From Micromonospora lutea (GTDB lineage: Bacteria > Actinomycetota > Actinomycetes > Mycobacteriales > Micromonosporaceae): 64,000 nucleotides of DNA. A program made the translations under genes and the position numbers. The stretch's first letter is position 1, and every line of letters begins with the position of its first letter. Below the pieces are notes generated by a model. That model did no database searches. It saw only the letters and a list, made by a program, of their open reading frames with translations, and was not told where the DNA came from. The stretch is taken from NCBI RefSeq assembly GCF_016863535.1, contig NZ_BOPB01000013.1, positions 186,001-250,000 on the forward strand. The letters are read 5' to 3'. Positions 17,659-26,200 of the stretch are shown in pieces.

Positions 17659-18909
17659 GTGCGGGTTCTTTTGCTTGGTGGTGGGGGGCGGGAGCATGCG
17701 CTCGCGCTGAGGCTGGCCGATGACCCTTCGGTCGAGGCGCTGATCGCGGCGCCTGGTAACCCGGGTATCGCGGCGGTGGCGGAGTTGCGGTCCGTGGATC
17801 TGGTCGATCCGGTGGCGGTGGCGGGGCTAGCCGTCGAGGTGAGCGCGGACCTGGTCGTCGTCGGGCCCGAGGCGCCCCTGGTCGCCGGGGTGGCCGACGC
17901 GGTCCGGGCCAAGGGCATCGCGGTCTTCGGGCCGTCGGCCGAGGCGGCCCGGCTGGAGGGTTCCAAGGCCTTCGCCAAGGAGGTGATGACCGCCGCCGGT
18001 GTTCCTACGGCAAGTGCGTTCGCCTGCGCCGACGAGGCGAGCACGGCCGCCGCCCTGGACAGGTTCGACCCGCCGTACGTGGTGAAGGACGACGGGCTCG
18101 CCGCCGGTAAGGGCGTGGTGGTCACCGACGACCGCGCTGCGGCCGAGGGGCACGCGCGCGAGTGCGGCCGGGTGGTCGTCGAGGAGTACCTCGCCGGCCC
18201 CGAGGTGTCGCTGTTCGTGGTGACCGACGGCGAGTCGGCGGTGCCGCTGCTGCCGGCGCAGGATTTCAAGCGGGCCGGTGACGGCGACAGCGGCCCGAAC
18301 ACCGGCGGCATGGGGGCGTACGCGCCGCTGCCGTGGGCACCGGATGGCCTGGTGGACGAGGTCATGCGCGACGTGGTGCACCCGACGCTGGCCGAGATGC
18401 GCCGCCGGGGCGCCCCCTTCTCCGGTCTGCTCTACGTCGGACTGGCGATCACCGCCGACGGCCCTCGGGTGATCGAGTTCAACGCCCGCTTCGGTGACCC
18501 CGAGACCCAGGTGGTGCTCGCGCTGCTGGAGACGCCGTTGGGTGGGCTGCTGCACGCCGCCGCCACCGGCTCGCTGGCCGACCATCCGCCGCTGCGCTGG
18601 CGTACCGGCGCCGCGGTGACGGTGGTCGTCGCCGCGGAGGGCTATCCGGCCGGGCCGCGTACCGGTGATGTGATCACCGGGGGAGAGCAGCCTGGTGTGA
18701 TCCACGCCGGCACCGCCCGCCGGACCGCCGACGGCGCCCTGCTCTCCGCCGGTGGTCGGGTCCTTTGTGGTACGGCCACCGGCCCGGACCTGGCCGCCGC
18801 CCGGGACGCCGCCTACCAGGTGGTGTCCGGCATCACGCTGCCCGGCTCGCACTACCGCCGGGACATCGCTGCCGCCGCGGTCGAGGGCCGGATAGCCGTT
18901 CCCGCCTGA
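17659..18909 (+). CDS. purD: Phosphoribosylamine-glycine ligase (GAR synthetase)
   Basis: 416 residues from GTG. An ATP-grasp enzyme that joins phosphoribosylamine and glycine, step 2 of purine synthesis. The N-terminal VLLLGGGGREHALA, PYVVKDDGLAAGKGVVV (ATP-binding loop), EEYLAGPEVS, LLPAQDFKRAGDGDSGPNTGGMGAYAP and the metal-binding FNARFGDPETQ are all intact. It stands between the AbiEi-like gene and an ECF sigma gene rather than beside other pur genes, so it is presumably transcribed on its own or with its neighbour. Confidence 0.98.
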   Translation: MRVLLLGGGGREHALALRLADDPSVEALIAAPGNPGIAAVAELRSVDLVDPVAVAGLAVEVSADLVVVGPEAPLVAGVADAVRAKGIAVFGPSAEAARLEGSKAFAKEVMTAAGVPTASAFACADEASTAAALDRFDPPYVVKDDGLAAGKGVVVTDDRAAAEGHARECGRVVVEEYLAGPEVSLFVVTDGESAVPLLPAQDFKRAGDGDSGPNTGGMGAYAPLPWAPDGLVDEVMRDVVHPTLAEMRRRGAPFSGLLYVGLAITADGPRVIEFNARFGDPETQVVLALLETPLGGLLHAAATGSLADHPPLRWRTGAAVTVVVAAEGYPAGPRTGDVITGGEQPGVIHAGTARRTADGALLSAGGRVLCGTATGPDLAAARDAAYQVVSGITLPGSHYRRDIAAAAVEGRIAVPA

Positions 18910-19249
18910 CCGGCCTCCGGGTAAGGGGCACCAGTTCGGCCGGAACGGCGACCTGGGGTCCACTTTGGTGTTGCTTCGCCACGAATTGGCGGGGTGGCCG
19001 TGCTGTGCGCCCATAGGGGCCGCATGCCGACATTGAACTCGTATGCCTCTCGGGACGATGGGGCGACCCTGATCGTTGCTACGGTCTGCCCAGGTCGAGA
19101 AGGGCAGACATACTGGTCTGTCTGCTCGGCGCTGATGGTGCTCATCCCCGCACTGTCGCGAGTCGTACCGCCCGTCGGCGAAAACCCGATGGGCGGCACT
19201 GCAACTCGGCGCACCGGTGGTGGCGTTACTTACCGGTGAGGGAGGTGGG
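18910..19249 (+). promoter_or_regulatory. Leader region of the sigma/anti-sigma operon with hairpin
   Basis: 340 bases without a convincing gene between purD and the ECF sigma gene; one short open frame across 18994-19239 lacks a ribosome site and has no recognisable product. A stable hairpin CCGCCCGTCGG (19168-19178) / CCGATGGGCGG (19186-19196) with a CGAAAAC loop lies about 54 bases upstream of the sigma start. It could end purD transcripts or act as an mRNA leader structure. Confidence 0.5.
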
Positions 19250-19756
19250 ATGGACGCCGACGAGTTCGAGACGTTCGTACGCGATTCCGCGCCGGTGCTG
19301 CGGCGGTACGCCCGCGCGGTCACCGCCGATCCGGACCAGGCCGAGGAAATCCTCCAGCAGACCTACCTGCGGATGGCCACCGTATGGCACCGCCTCCCGG
19401 CCGAGGGCGGTCTCCTCGCGTACGCGAAGGTCACGATGGTTCGCCGGCACGTGAGCCGGCTGCGGACGATGGTCCGCCGGGTCCGGCTGGCCCTGGCCGC
19501 GCCACCGTCGGTGGTTGCCGACGAGGTCGGCCGGGCCGATCACGGTCACCTACGCGGGCTGCTCGCCGGGCTTCCCCCGGTGCAGCGGGTGGTGCTGGTC
19601 ATGACCTATCTCGACAACCTGGACGACGAGTCGATCGCGGCGGCGACGAGACGTCGCCCGGCAACCGTCCGGTCGCTGCGCCATCGCGCCCTCGACACCG
19701 TGCGGTCCGGTCTGCCGGTGACCCGGGTAGGCGCGGAACGGGAGGTGGCGGGGTGA
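19250..19756 (+). CDS. ECF RNA polymerase sigma factor (SigE-like group)
   Basis: 168 residues from ATG 19250, with GAGGGAGGTGGG just upstream. Region 2 is seen as FVRDSAPVLRRYARAVTADPDQAEEILQQ...RMATVW and region 4 as LAGLPPVQRVVLVMTYLDNLDDESIAAAT...PATVRSLRHRALDTV. There is no region 3, as expected for the extracytoplasmic-function group. The sequence resembles the SigE/ECF41-unrelated SigE-family set common in streptomycetes and Micromonospora. Its stop overlaps the next start (GTGA), so a translationally coupled regulator follows. The signal sensed is unknown. Confidence 0.9.
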   Translation: MDADEFETFVRDSAPVLRRYARAVTADPDQAEEILQQTYLRMATVWHRLPAEGGLLAYAKVTMVRRHVSRLRTMVRRVRLALAAPPSVVADEVGRADHGHLRGLLAGLPPVQRVVLVMTYLDNLDDESIAAATRRRPATVRSLRHRALDTVRSGLPVTRVGAEREVAG

Positions 19757-20349
19757 CCGACATCCGGGACGCGCTGCGCGAGGTCTGGACGGCCGATGCC
19801 GGGCCGCCCGCCCCGGACCCCATGCCGGCGGTGCGGACCCGCCTGCGTCGCCGCCGCAGGGTACGAGCCGTCGCCGCCGCGCTCGCCTCGTGCGCAGTCG
19901 TCGGGATGGCGGTGTTCATGGCCGCGACCGCGCGGCACGGCGACGGATCGCTGCCCGCAGCCGGGCCGTCTGCCAGCCCGGCCATGCCCGAGCTGCGGGG
20001 CCTGCCGCCTGGTCTGCAACCGGTCGACGCCACGGCGGCGGTGCTGCGGATGGCCAGGCCGGAGGTGGTGCCGACCGGCATCCGGTCGGCGTACGAGGGC
20101 AGCGGTCCGGTGTCCCGGCTGGTCGTGGTGTTCAACTTCGAGGCGCCGCTGGGCCTGCCCGGTACGCCGCGCAAGGTGACCATGCCGACCGGTGCCGAGG
20201 TTCTGGCCACGGACGAACCGGCGACGTCCACCGCGTACCTGTCGGCGTGGGCACCGGACGGGTGCAGTTGGTTCATGGCGGTGACGGCGACCGATGCCGA
20301 GATCCGATCGGCAACGCTGGATGCCCTGATCGAGGCCAATCTCCGGTGA
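19753..20349 (+). CDS. Single-pass membrane protein coupled to ECF sigma, putative anti-sigma factor
   Basis: 198 residues from GTG 19753, overlapping the sigma stop by four bases. The N-terminal 45 residues (TDIRDALREVWTADAGPPAP then basic RTRLRRRRR) are cytoplasmic, residues about 42-62 form one membrane helix, and about 130 residues are extracellular. This is the usual topology of anti-sigma factors, but I see no zinc-binding HxxxCxxC ZAS motif, so the assignment rests on coupling and topology. The outer domain ends with DGCSWFMAVTATDAEIRSA and has no recognised fold. Low certainty on mechanism. Confidence 0.65.
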   Translation: MTDIRDALREVWTADAGPPAPDPMPAVRTRLRRRRRVRAVAAALASCAVVGMAVFMAATARHGDGSLPAAGPSASPAMPELRGLPPGLQPVDATAAVLRMARPEVVPTGIRSAYEGSGPVSRLVVVFNFEAPLGLPGTPRKVTMPTGAEVLATDEPATSTAYLSAWAPDGCSWFMAVTATDAEIRSATLDALIEANLR

Positions 20350-20478
20350 GGGGCCGACGATCTTGACCGGTCAGGTTGCCTGGATCAGCCGATCGGCCAC
20401 CGTGGGGCGTTGACACCCCATGTCACGATCATCGTGCTGGTGGCGGGCCAGGACCCACCGGGCGGGGAGGAGGACGCG

Positions 20479-21120
20479 GTGACCGGTTTTCTCGGCACGG
20501 CGCTCAGTTTTCCGACCGTACTGTTCAGCTTTCTCCTGGTGGTCGTGGTCGGGTACTGGTTGCTGGTGTTGACCGGTGTTCTGGATCTCGGCGACGACCT
20601 CGACGTCGACGGCGTGCCGGGCACCGTGCTGGCCGGTCTCGGTCTGGGCGGTGTGCCCAGTGCCGTGATCTTCTCCCTGCTCGTGGCGGTGGCCTGGTTC
20701 GTCAGCCTCGCCGGCACCGCTCTGCTCGACGGCCTCGGCCTCAACTCCGGCACCCGGATCGCCGTCTCGGTCGGTGTCCTGCTGGGCGCCGCAGCCTGCG
20801 CCTGGCTGGTGACCCGCCTGGTCGCGGTGCCGTTGAGCCGGCTCTTCCCGACCGAGACGGACGCCACCCGGCACGCTTTCGTCGGTCGCCTCTGCGTCGT
20901 GCGCACCGGTACGGTCACCGCCGACTTCGGTCAGGCCGAGGTGACCGCGGCCGACGGTTCGTCGGCTGTGGTGCAGGTCCGGCAACCGGGCGACGACAAG
21001 ATGCCGGCCGGCAGCTCCGCGTTGATCTACGACTACGACACCGACGGTGAGTTCTTCTGGGTGATGCCCGCCGGACCCGCCTTCGACCCGATGAGACAGA
21101 TCCCGAATAGCTCCCACTGA
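20479..21120 (+). CDS. YqiJ/NfeD-like OB-fold membrane protein, flotillin partner
   Basis: 213 residues from GTG 20479, preceded by GGGGAGGAGGACGCG, which is far better than any upstream start. Membrane helices are near residues 12-34, 50-85 and 93-115. The C-terminal soluble domain (VGRLCVVRTGTVTADFGQAEV...VQVRQPGDDKMPAGSSALIYDYD) is an OB-fold of the kind in NfeD/YuaF/YqiJ proteins. These are encoded next to flotillins and act with them in membrane microdomains. The flotillin gene follows here after 131 bases and a giant ATPase gene after that, forming a likely three-gene unit. Confidence 0.8.
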   Translation: MTGFLGTALSFPTVLFSFLLVVVVGYWLLVLTGVLDLGDDLDVDGVPGTVLAGLGLGGVPSAVIFSLLVAVAWFVSLAGTALLDGLGLNSGTRIAVSVGVLLGAAACAWLVTRLVAVPLSRLFPTETDATRHAFVGRLCVVRTGTVTADFGQAEVTAADGSSAVVQVRQPGDDKMPAGSSALIYDYDTDGEFFWVMPAGPAFDPMRQIPNSSH

Positions 21121-21251
21121 CCCGTCGAGGGCAGTCGGCCGATCCCCTTCCGCCGGCCCGCCCCATGCCGCCCCTGAGCCGCCCCGAAAGGAGGATGCGC
21201 GGGCGTCCCGCCCGGCCCGTCGGCCGGTCGCCACCGCACGCGCGCCCAACC

Positions 21252-23273
21252 ATGGATGTCATCACCACCGGTATAGGCGTACTCCTCGCCGTCGTCCTGC
21301 TCGTCGCGCTCGGCGTGGTGTTCATGGTCAGCCGGCTGTTCCGCAAGGTCGAGCAGGGCAAGGCGCTGATCGTCTCCAAGGTCCGGCGGGTCGATGTGAC
21401 CTTCACCGGCGCGGTCGTGCTGCCCGTCCTGCACAAGGCCGAGATCATGGACATCTCGGTCAAGACGATCGACATCGAACGGACCGGCAACGAGGGTCTG
21501 ATCTGCCGCGACAACATTCGGGCCGACATCCGGATCACCTTCTTCGTCCGGGTCAACAAGACCGTCGAGGACGTCATCAAGGTGGCGCAGGCGATCGGCA
21601 CCGCGCGGGCCAGCGACCGGGAGACGCTCCAGGAGCTGTTCAACGCGAAGTTCTCCGAGGCGCTCAAGACGGTCGGTAAGCAGCTCGACTTCGTCGACCT
21701 CTACACCAAGCGCGACGAGTTCCGCGATCAGATCATCCGGGTGATCGGCACCGACCTCAACGGCTACAGCCTGGAGGACGCGGCGATCGACTTCCTGGAG
21801 CAGACGCCGATGGCGCAGCTCGACCCGAAGAACATCCTCGACGCCCAGGGCATCCGGAAGATCACCGAGCTGACCGCGCTGGAGCACGTGCGGACCAACG
21901 AGTTCCGCCGCAGCGAGGAGAAGGAGATCACCCGGCAGAACGTCGACGCCCGGGAGGCGATCCTCGAGCTTGAGCGGCGGCAGGCGGACGCCGAGGCCAA
22001 GCAGCAGCGTGAGATCGAGACCGTCCGGGCCCGCGAGCAGGCCGAGATCACCCGGGTACGCGCCGAGGAGCGGCTGCGCGCCGAGACTGCGAACATCCGC
22101 ACCGACGAGCAGTTGGGTGTCCAGCACGAGAACCGGGCGCGGGAGATCGCGGTCGCGGAGAAGAACCGCGAGCGGGTCATCGCCATCGAGACCGAGCGCA
22201 TCGAGAAGGACCGCCTGCTGGAGGTCATCGGCCGGGACCGGGAGACCGAGCTGAGCACGATCGCCAAGGACAAGGAGGTCGAGGCCGAGAAGCGGGCCAT
22301 CGCCGAGGTGATCCGGGAGCGGATCGCGGTGGAGAAGACCGTGGCCGAGCAGGAGGAGAACATCAAGCGGCTGCGGGTGGTCGAGGAGGCCGAGCGGACC
22401 CGACAGGCGCTCGTCATCCAGGCCGAGGCCGAGGCGCAGGAGAACCTGGTCAAGGACATCAAGGCGGCGGAGGCCGCCGAGGCGGCGGCGAAGCACAAGG
22501 CCCGCGAGGAACTGGTGCTGGCCGAGGCCCGGCAGCAGGCCGCCGAGCTGGACACCCGGGCGAAGATCCGGCTGGCCGAAGGCGTCCAGGCCGAGGCGGC
22601 AGCGGCCGGCCTGGCCGACGTGCAGGTCCAGGAGCGCAGCGCCGAGGCGATCGAGAAGGTCGGACGCGCCGAGGCCGCGGTCGAGCGCGAGAAGGCCGTG
22701 GCTGCCGCCGACGCGGTGCGCGAGAAGCTGAAGGGCGAGGCAGAGGGTCTCACCGAGAAGGCCGCCGCGATGGCCGCGCTGGACGACGCGACCCGGGAGC
22801 ACGAGGAGTACCGGCTGCGCCTGGAACTGGAGAAGGAGGTCCGGCTGGCCGGCCTGGACACCCAGCGCCAGGTCGCCGAGGCGCAGGCCAAGCTGGTCGC
22901 CACCGGCCTGGAGAAGGCGAACATCGACATCGTCGGTGGGGACAGCGTCTTCTTCGACAGGCTGCTCAGCTCGATCTCGTACGGCAAGAGCGTGGACGGT
23001 TTCGTGGCCCACTCGGACGTGGCGAAGAACCTGGCCCAGCCGTGGCTGGACGGCAGCGCCAGCTTCACCGACGACCTGGCTCGCATGGTCGGCTCGGTCG
23101 ACACCGCCAGCCTGCAGAACCTCACGTTGTCGGCGTTCCTGATGCAGCAGATGCGCTCCGGCGGCGGGGACAAGAGCAAGCTCCAGGAGCTGCTGAAGGC
23201 GGCGCAACGCCTCGGGGTGGCGGAGACTCCGGTCGCCGCCCTGGCCGGCCCACGGCAGCCCGCCGGTGAGTGA
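21252..23273 (+). CDS. Flotillin (SPFH/band 7) family protein
   Basis: 673 residues from ATG 21252. An N-terminal membrane helix (ITTGIGVLLAVVLLVALGVV) is followed by an SPFH domain: KVEQGKALIVSKVRRVDVTF, FTGAVVLPVLHKAEIMDISV and LICRDNIRADIRITFFVRVN. Then comes a long charged heptad-rich coiled coil, about residues 205-590, with many AEAEAQ/REQAEITR repeats, and a C-tail. Flotillins organise membrane microdomains. ATG 21252 lacks a ribosome site, while AGGAGG touches ATG 21195 directly, so the start is unsettled; 21252 begins right before the helix. It overlaps the ATPase gene by 8 bases, showing tight coupling. Confidence 0.92.
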   Translation: MDVITTGIGVLLAVVLLVALGVVFMVSRLFRKVEQGKALIVSKVRRVDVTFTGAVVLPVLHKAEIMDISVKTIDIERTGNEGLICRDNIRADIRITFFVRVNKTVEDVIKVAQAIGTARASDRETLQELFNAKFSEALKTVGKQLDFVDLYTKRDEFRDQIIRVIGTDLNGYSLEDAAIDFLEQTPMAQLDPKNILDAQGIRKITELTALEHVRTNEFRRSEEKEITRQNVDAREAILELERRQADAEAKQQREIETVRAREQAEITRVRAEERLRAETANIRTDEQLGVQHENRAREIAVAEKNRERVIAIETERIEKDRLLEVIGRDRETELSTIAKDKEVEAEKRAIAEVIRERIAVEKTVAEQEENIKRLRVVEEAERTRQALVIQAEAEAQENLVKDIKAAEAAEAAAKHKAREELVLAEARQQAAELDTRAKIRLAEGVQAEAAAAGLADVQVQERSAEAIEKVGRAEAAVEREKAVAAADAVREKLKGEAEGLTEKAAAMAALDDATREHEEYRLRLELEKEVRLAGLDTQRQVAEAQAKLVATGLEKANIDIVGGDSVFFDRLLSSISYGKSVDGFVAHSDVAKNLAQPWLDGSASFTDDLARMVGSVDTASLQNLTLSAFLMQQMRSGGGDKSKLQELLKAAQRLGVAETPVAALAGPRQPAGE

Positions 23274-26200
23274 GCCGACCGCCGGTCCGGCCGCTGTCGG
23301 GCGTACGCCCGGCGACGCCGGACCGGCACCGGCCGCCCCGGACCCCACCGGGCCGGGGGCGGCGGACGCCGGTACCCGCCCGGGACTGGACGACGGTAGC
23401 TACGAGGTGCTGCGCCGGCGGCTCGCCACGCAGGCGGCGGAGCTGTCCCGGCGGGCGGAGGCGCTCAACGCCCGGCGACTCGAGGTTTTCGGCAGTACCG
23501 AGCTGCGGCTGCTGAGCACCGAGCGGATCCGTACGGAGCACAACTGCGTACCCCGGGACATCGTCTCGGTGGGCGGGCTGATGCTGTTCGGCTACAACGT
23601 GTTCATCGGGTTGAAGCCGGAGACCTCAGTCGACGACGTCTTCTCGCTGCACCGGTTCACCCGGGAGCCGGGCGGGTCCGGCGAGCCGGGCGAGTCCCGG
23701 GGCGGGTCGGAGGTGGCCGGGTTCCGGTTCGACGAAGCGGGCCACGACGAGCTGCCCGGGCTGCTTCGTGACCCGCAGTTCGTCCGTGACTTCGGCGAGT
23801 TGTACCGCTACTACCGCCAGGCCCGCCTGCTGCAGTTGCGTCGGGTCGACGGACGGTTGCTGGCGGTGTTCCAGACCGGGCCGCGTACCGAGGACATCCG
23901 GGTGCTGCGGTGGCGGGTCGACGTCGACGGCACACCCGAGTACCTGGACAGCCGGGGCGAGCGGGAGCACGTCTTCCCGCCGTCACACGACTTCGAGTGG
24001 ATCGAGACGACCCGCGAGGACCACATCCTCGGCCGGCACCCGCACATCTCCATCGACGGCGAGGTCTTCGTGGAGACGGTCGGCGGCACGCTGACCGTGA
24101 AGGTGGAGAACAACACCGAGGTCGGCGAGGGCATCTACAGCGAGCCGGTGGACGAGCCGTTGCAGAGCCTGGCCGACGCCGACGTGCACTGGGCGCGGGT
24201 GGGGCCGCTGATCCTGTTGCGGTTGCGGCCGTACAAGGAGACCCAGTGGCGGCACCTGGTCTTCAACACGCTCACCCGGGAGGTGGTCCGGCTCGACGGT
24301 ATCGGCGTCGCCTGCCAGCGGCTGCCCGACGACCACGGCATCATCTTTCCCGGCGGCTACCACCTGGCCACCGGTGTCACCCGCACCTTCGACGCCGAGG
24401 TCGCGGACCTGGAGTTCGAGCGGGTGGTGCGGTCCCCGAACGGTGAGGACGTGCTCTACGTCTTCCATGCCCGAGCCGACGGACGCTCCCTGCTGCTGCC
24501 GTACAACGCGATCCGCAAGGAGGTCTCCGCGCCGATCCCGTGCCACGGCTTCTCGCTCTTCGACGACGGAACGTTGGTGGTGTTCCGGGCGACCTCCGAG
24601 GAGCCGACCCGGGTCCATCCCATGCAGATCTGGCAGACGCCGTACGTCTCCGACGCGTACGCGGCGGCGCAGCCGGCCGGAACCGGGCCGCTGGAGCGGG
24701 TCGGCAACGCCGACCTGGTGCGGGGCATCTCGGACTGCCTCTCGACAACCCGGATGGTCGACGGTGTCGCCACCGCCGGGGTGTACGAGGCGATGATCGC
24801 CGCCTGCGCCCGGATCGCCGACCACTACCACTGGCTCGGCGAGGACGAACTCGGCGACCTGGCCACGCCGTTGGCCGGGCTGCGCCGCACCGCCACCGCC
24901 GTGCTGGAGGAGCACGAGAAGGTCCGGACGCTCACCGAGCGGGCGCGGGCGGAGCTGGACGCCAGCGCCGAGCAGATCGCCTCGCTGGCCCGTCGGGCCC
25001 GAGGTGAGGCGCCGCTGACCGCCGACGACTGGGTCGCCCAGCTGGGCGGCCTGCGCCGGGCCCGCGGGCACCTGGAGACGCTGCGGGAGCTGCGCTACGT
25101 CGACCACGACCGGATCGACGAGCTGGCCGGCCGGCTGGACGAGGAGTTGGCGGCGGCCGGCCGCCGGGCGGTGGAGTTCCTCCGCCGGGACGAGGCGTTC
25201 ACCGGCTACCAACAGGAGGTGGAGCGGCTCGCCGCCCGGGCCGCCGAAATCGGCACGGTGGCCGAGGCGAGCACGGTCCGCGACGAACTGGCCGCCCGTA
25301 CCGACGGCCTGCAGACCATCACCGACGTGGTGGGCGGGCTGGACATCGCCGACGCCACCGTACGGACCGGCATCCTGGGCCGGGTCGGCGAGGTGCTGGG
25401 CGCGGTCAACCGGGCCCGGGCGGTGCTCGACAAGCGGCGCCAGGAGTTGGCGGCGGTGGAGGGGCGGGCCGGTTTCGCCGCCGAGTTCGCTCTGCTCGGC
25501 CAGGCGGTGACCGGGGCGCTGGCGGCGGCGGACACCGCCGAACGCTGCGACGAGCAGCTCGGTCGGCTGCTGCTGCGGGTGGAGGAGCTGGAGTCCCGGT
25601 TCGGCGAGTTCGACGACTTCCTCGCCGAGCTGGCCACCCGGCGGACCGACATCTACGAGGCGTTCTCCTCCCGCAAGCAGGCGCTGCTGGACGAGCGGGC
25701 CCGACGAGCCGACCGGCTGGTCGCCTCCGCCGACCGGATCATGGTCAGCGTGCAGCGGCGGGCCGGCACGCTCGGCTCACTCGACGAGATCAACACCTAC
25801 TTCGCGTCCGACCCGATGGTGGGCAAGCTGCGCTCGGTGGTCGAGGAGCTGCGTACGCTCGGCGACGCGGTGCGGGCCGAGGAACTGGACGGCCGGGTCC
25901 GGGCCGCCCGCCAGGAGGCCGGGCGTGGCCTGCGCGACCGCCTCGACCTGTACGCCGACGGCGGTGAGACGATCCGGCTGGGCCGGCACCGCTTCGCGGT
26001 GAACACCCAGCCGATCGACGTGGCGGTGGTGCCGGCCGAGGGCCGGATGGTGGTGGCGGTGACCGGCACCGACTACCGCGCCCCGGTACGCGACGAGGAG
26101 TTCCAGCAGACCCGCCGGTTCTGGGACCAGCTGCTGGTCTCCGAGTCGGCGCAGGTGTACCGCTCCGAGTACCTGGCCACCGCGATCCTCGCCGCCGCCG

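Noticed and set aside
18994..19239. Small open frame before the ECF sigma gene
   Set aside because: No ribosome site and it ends beyond the hairpin leader; composition is unlike coding sequence here.
21033..23348. Minus-strand open frame of about 771 codons
   Set aside because: Antisense to the flotillin gene. High-GC third positions keep the opposite frame open; the product is a Leu/Asp-rich sequence without motifs.
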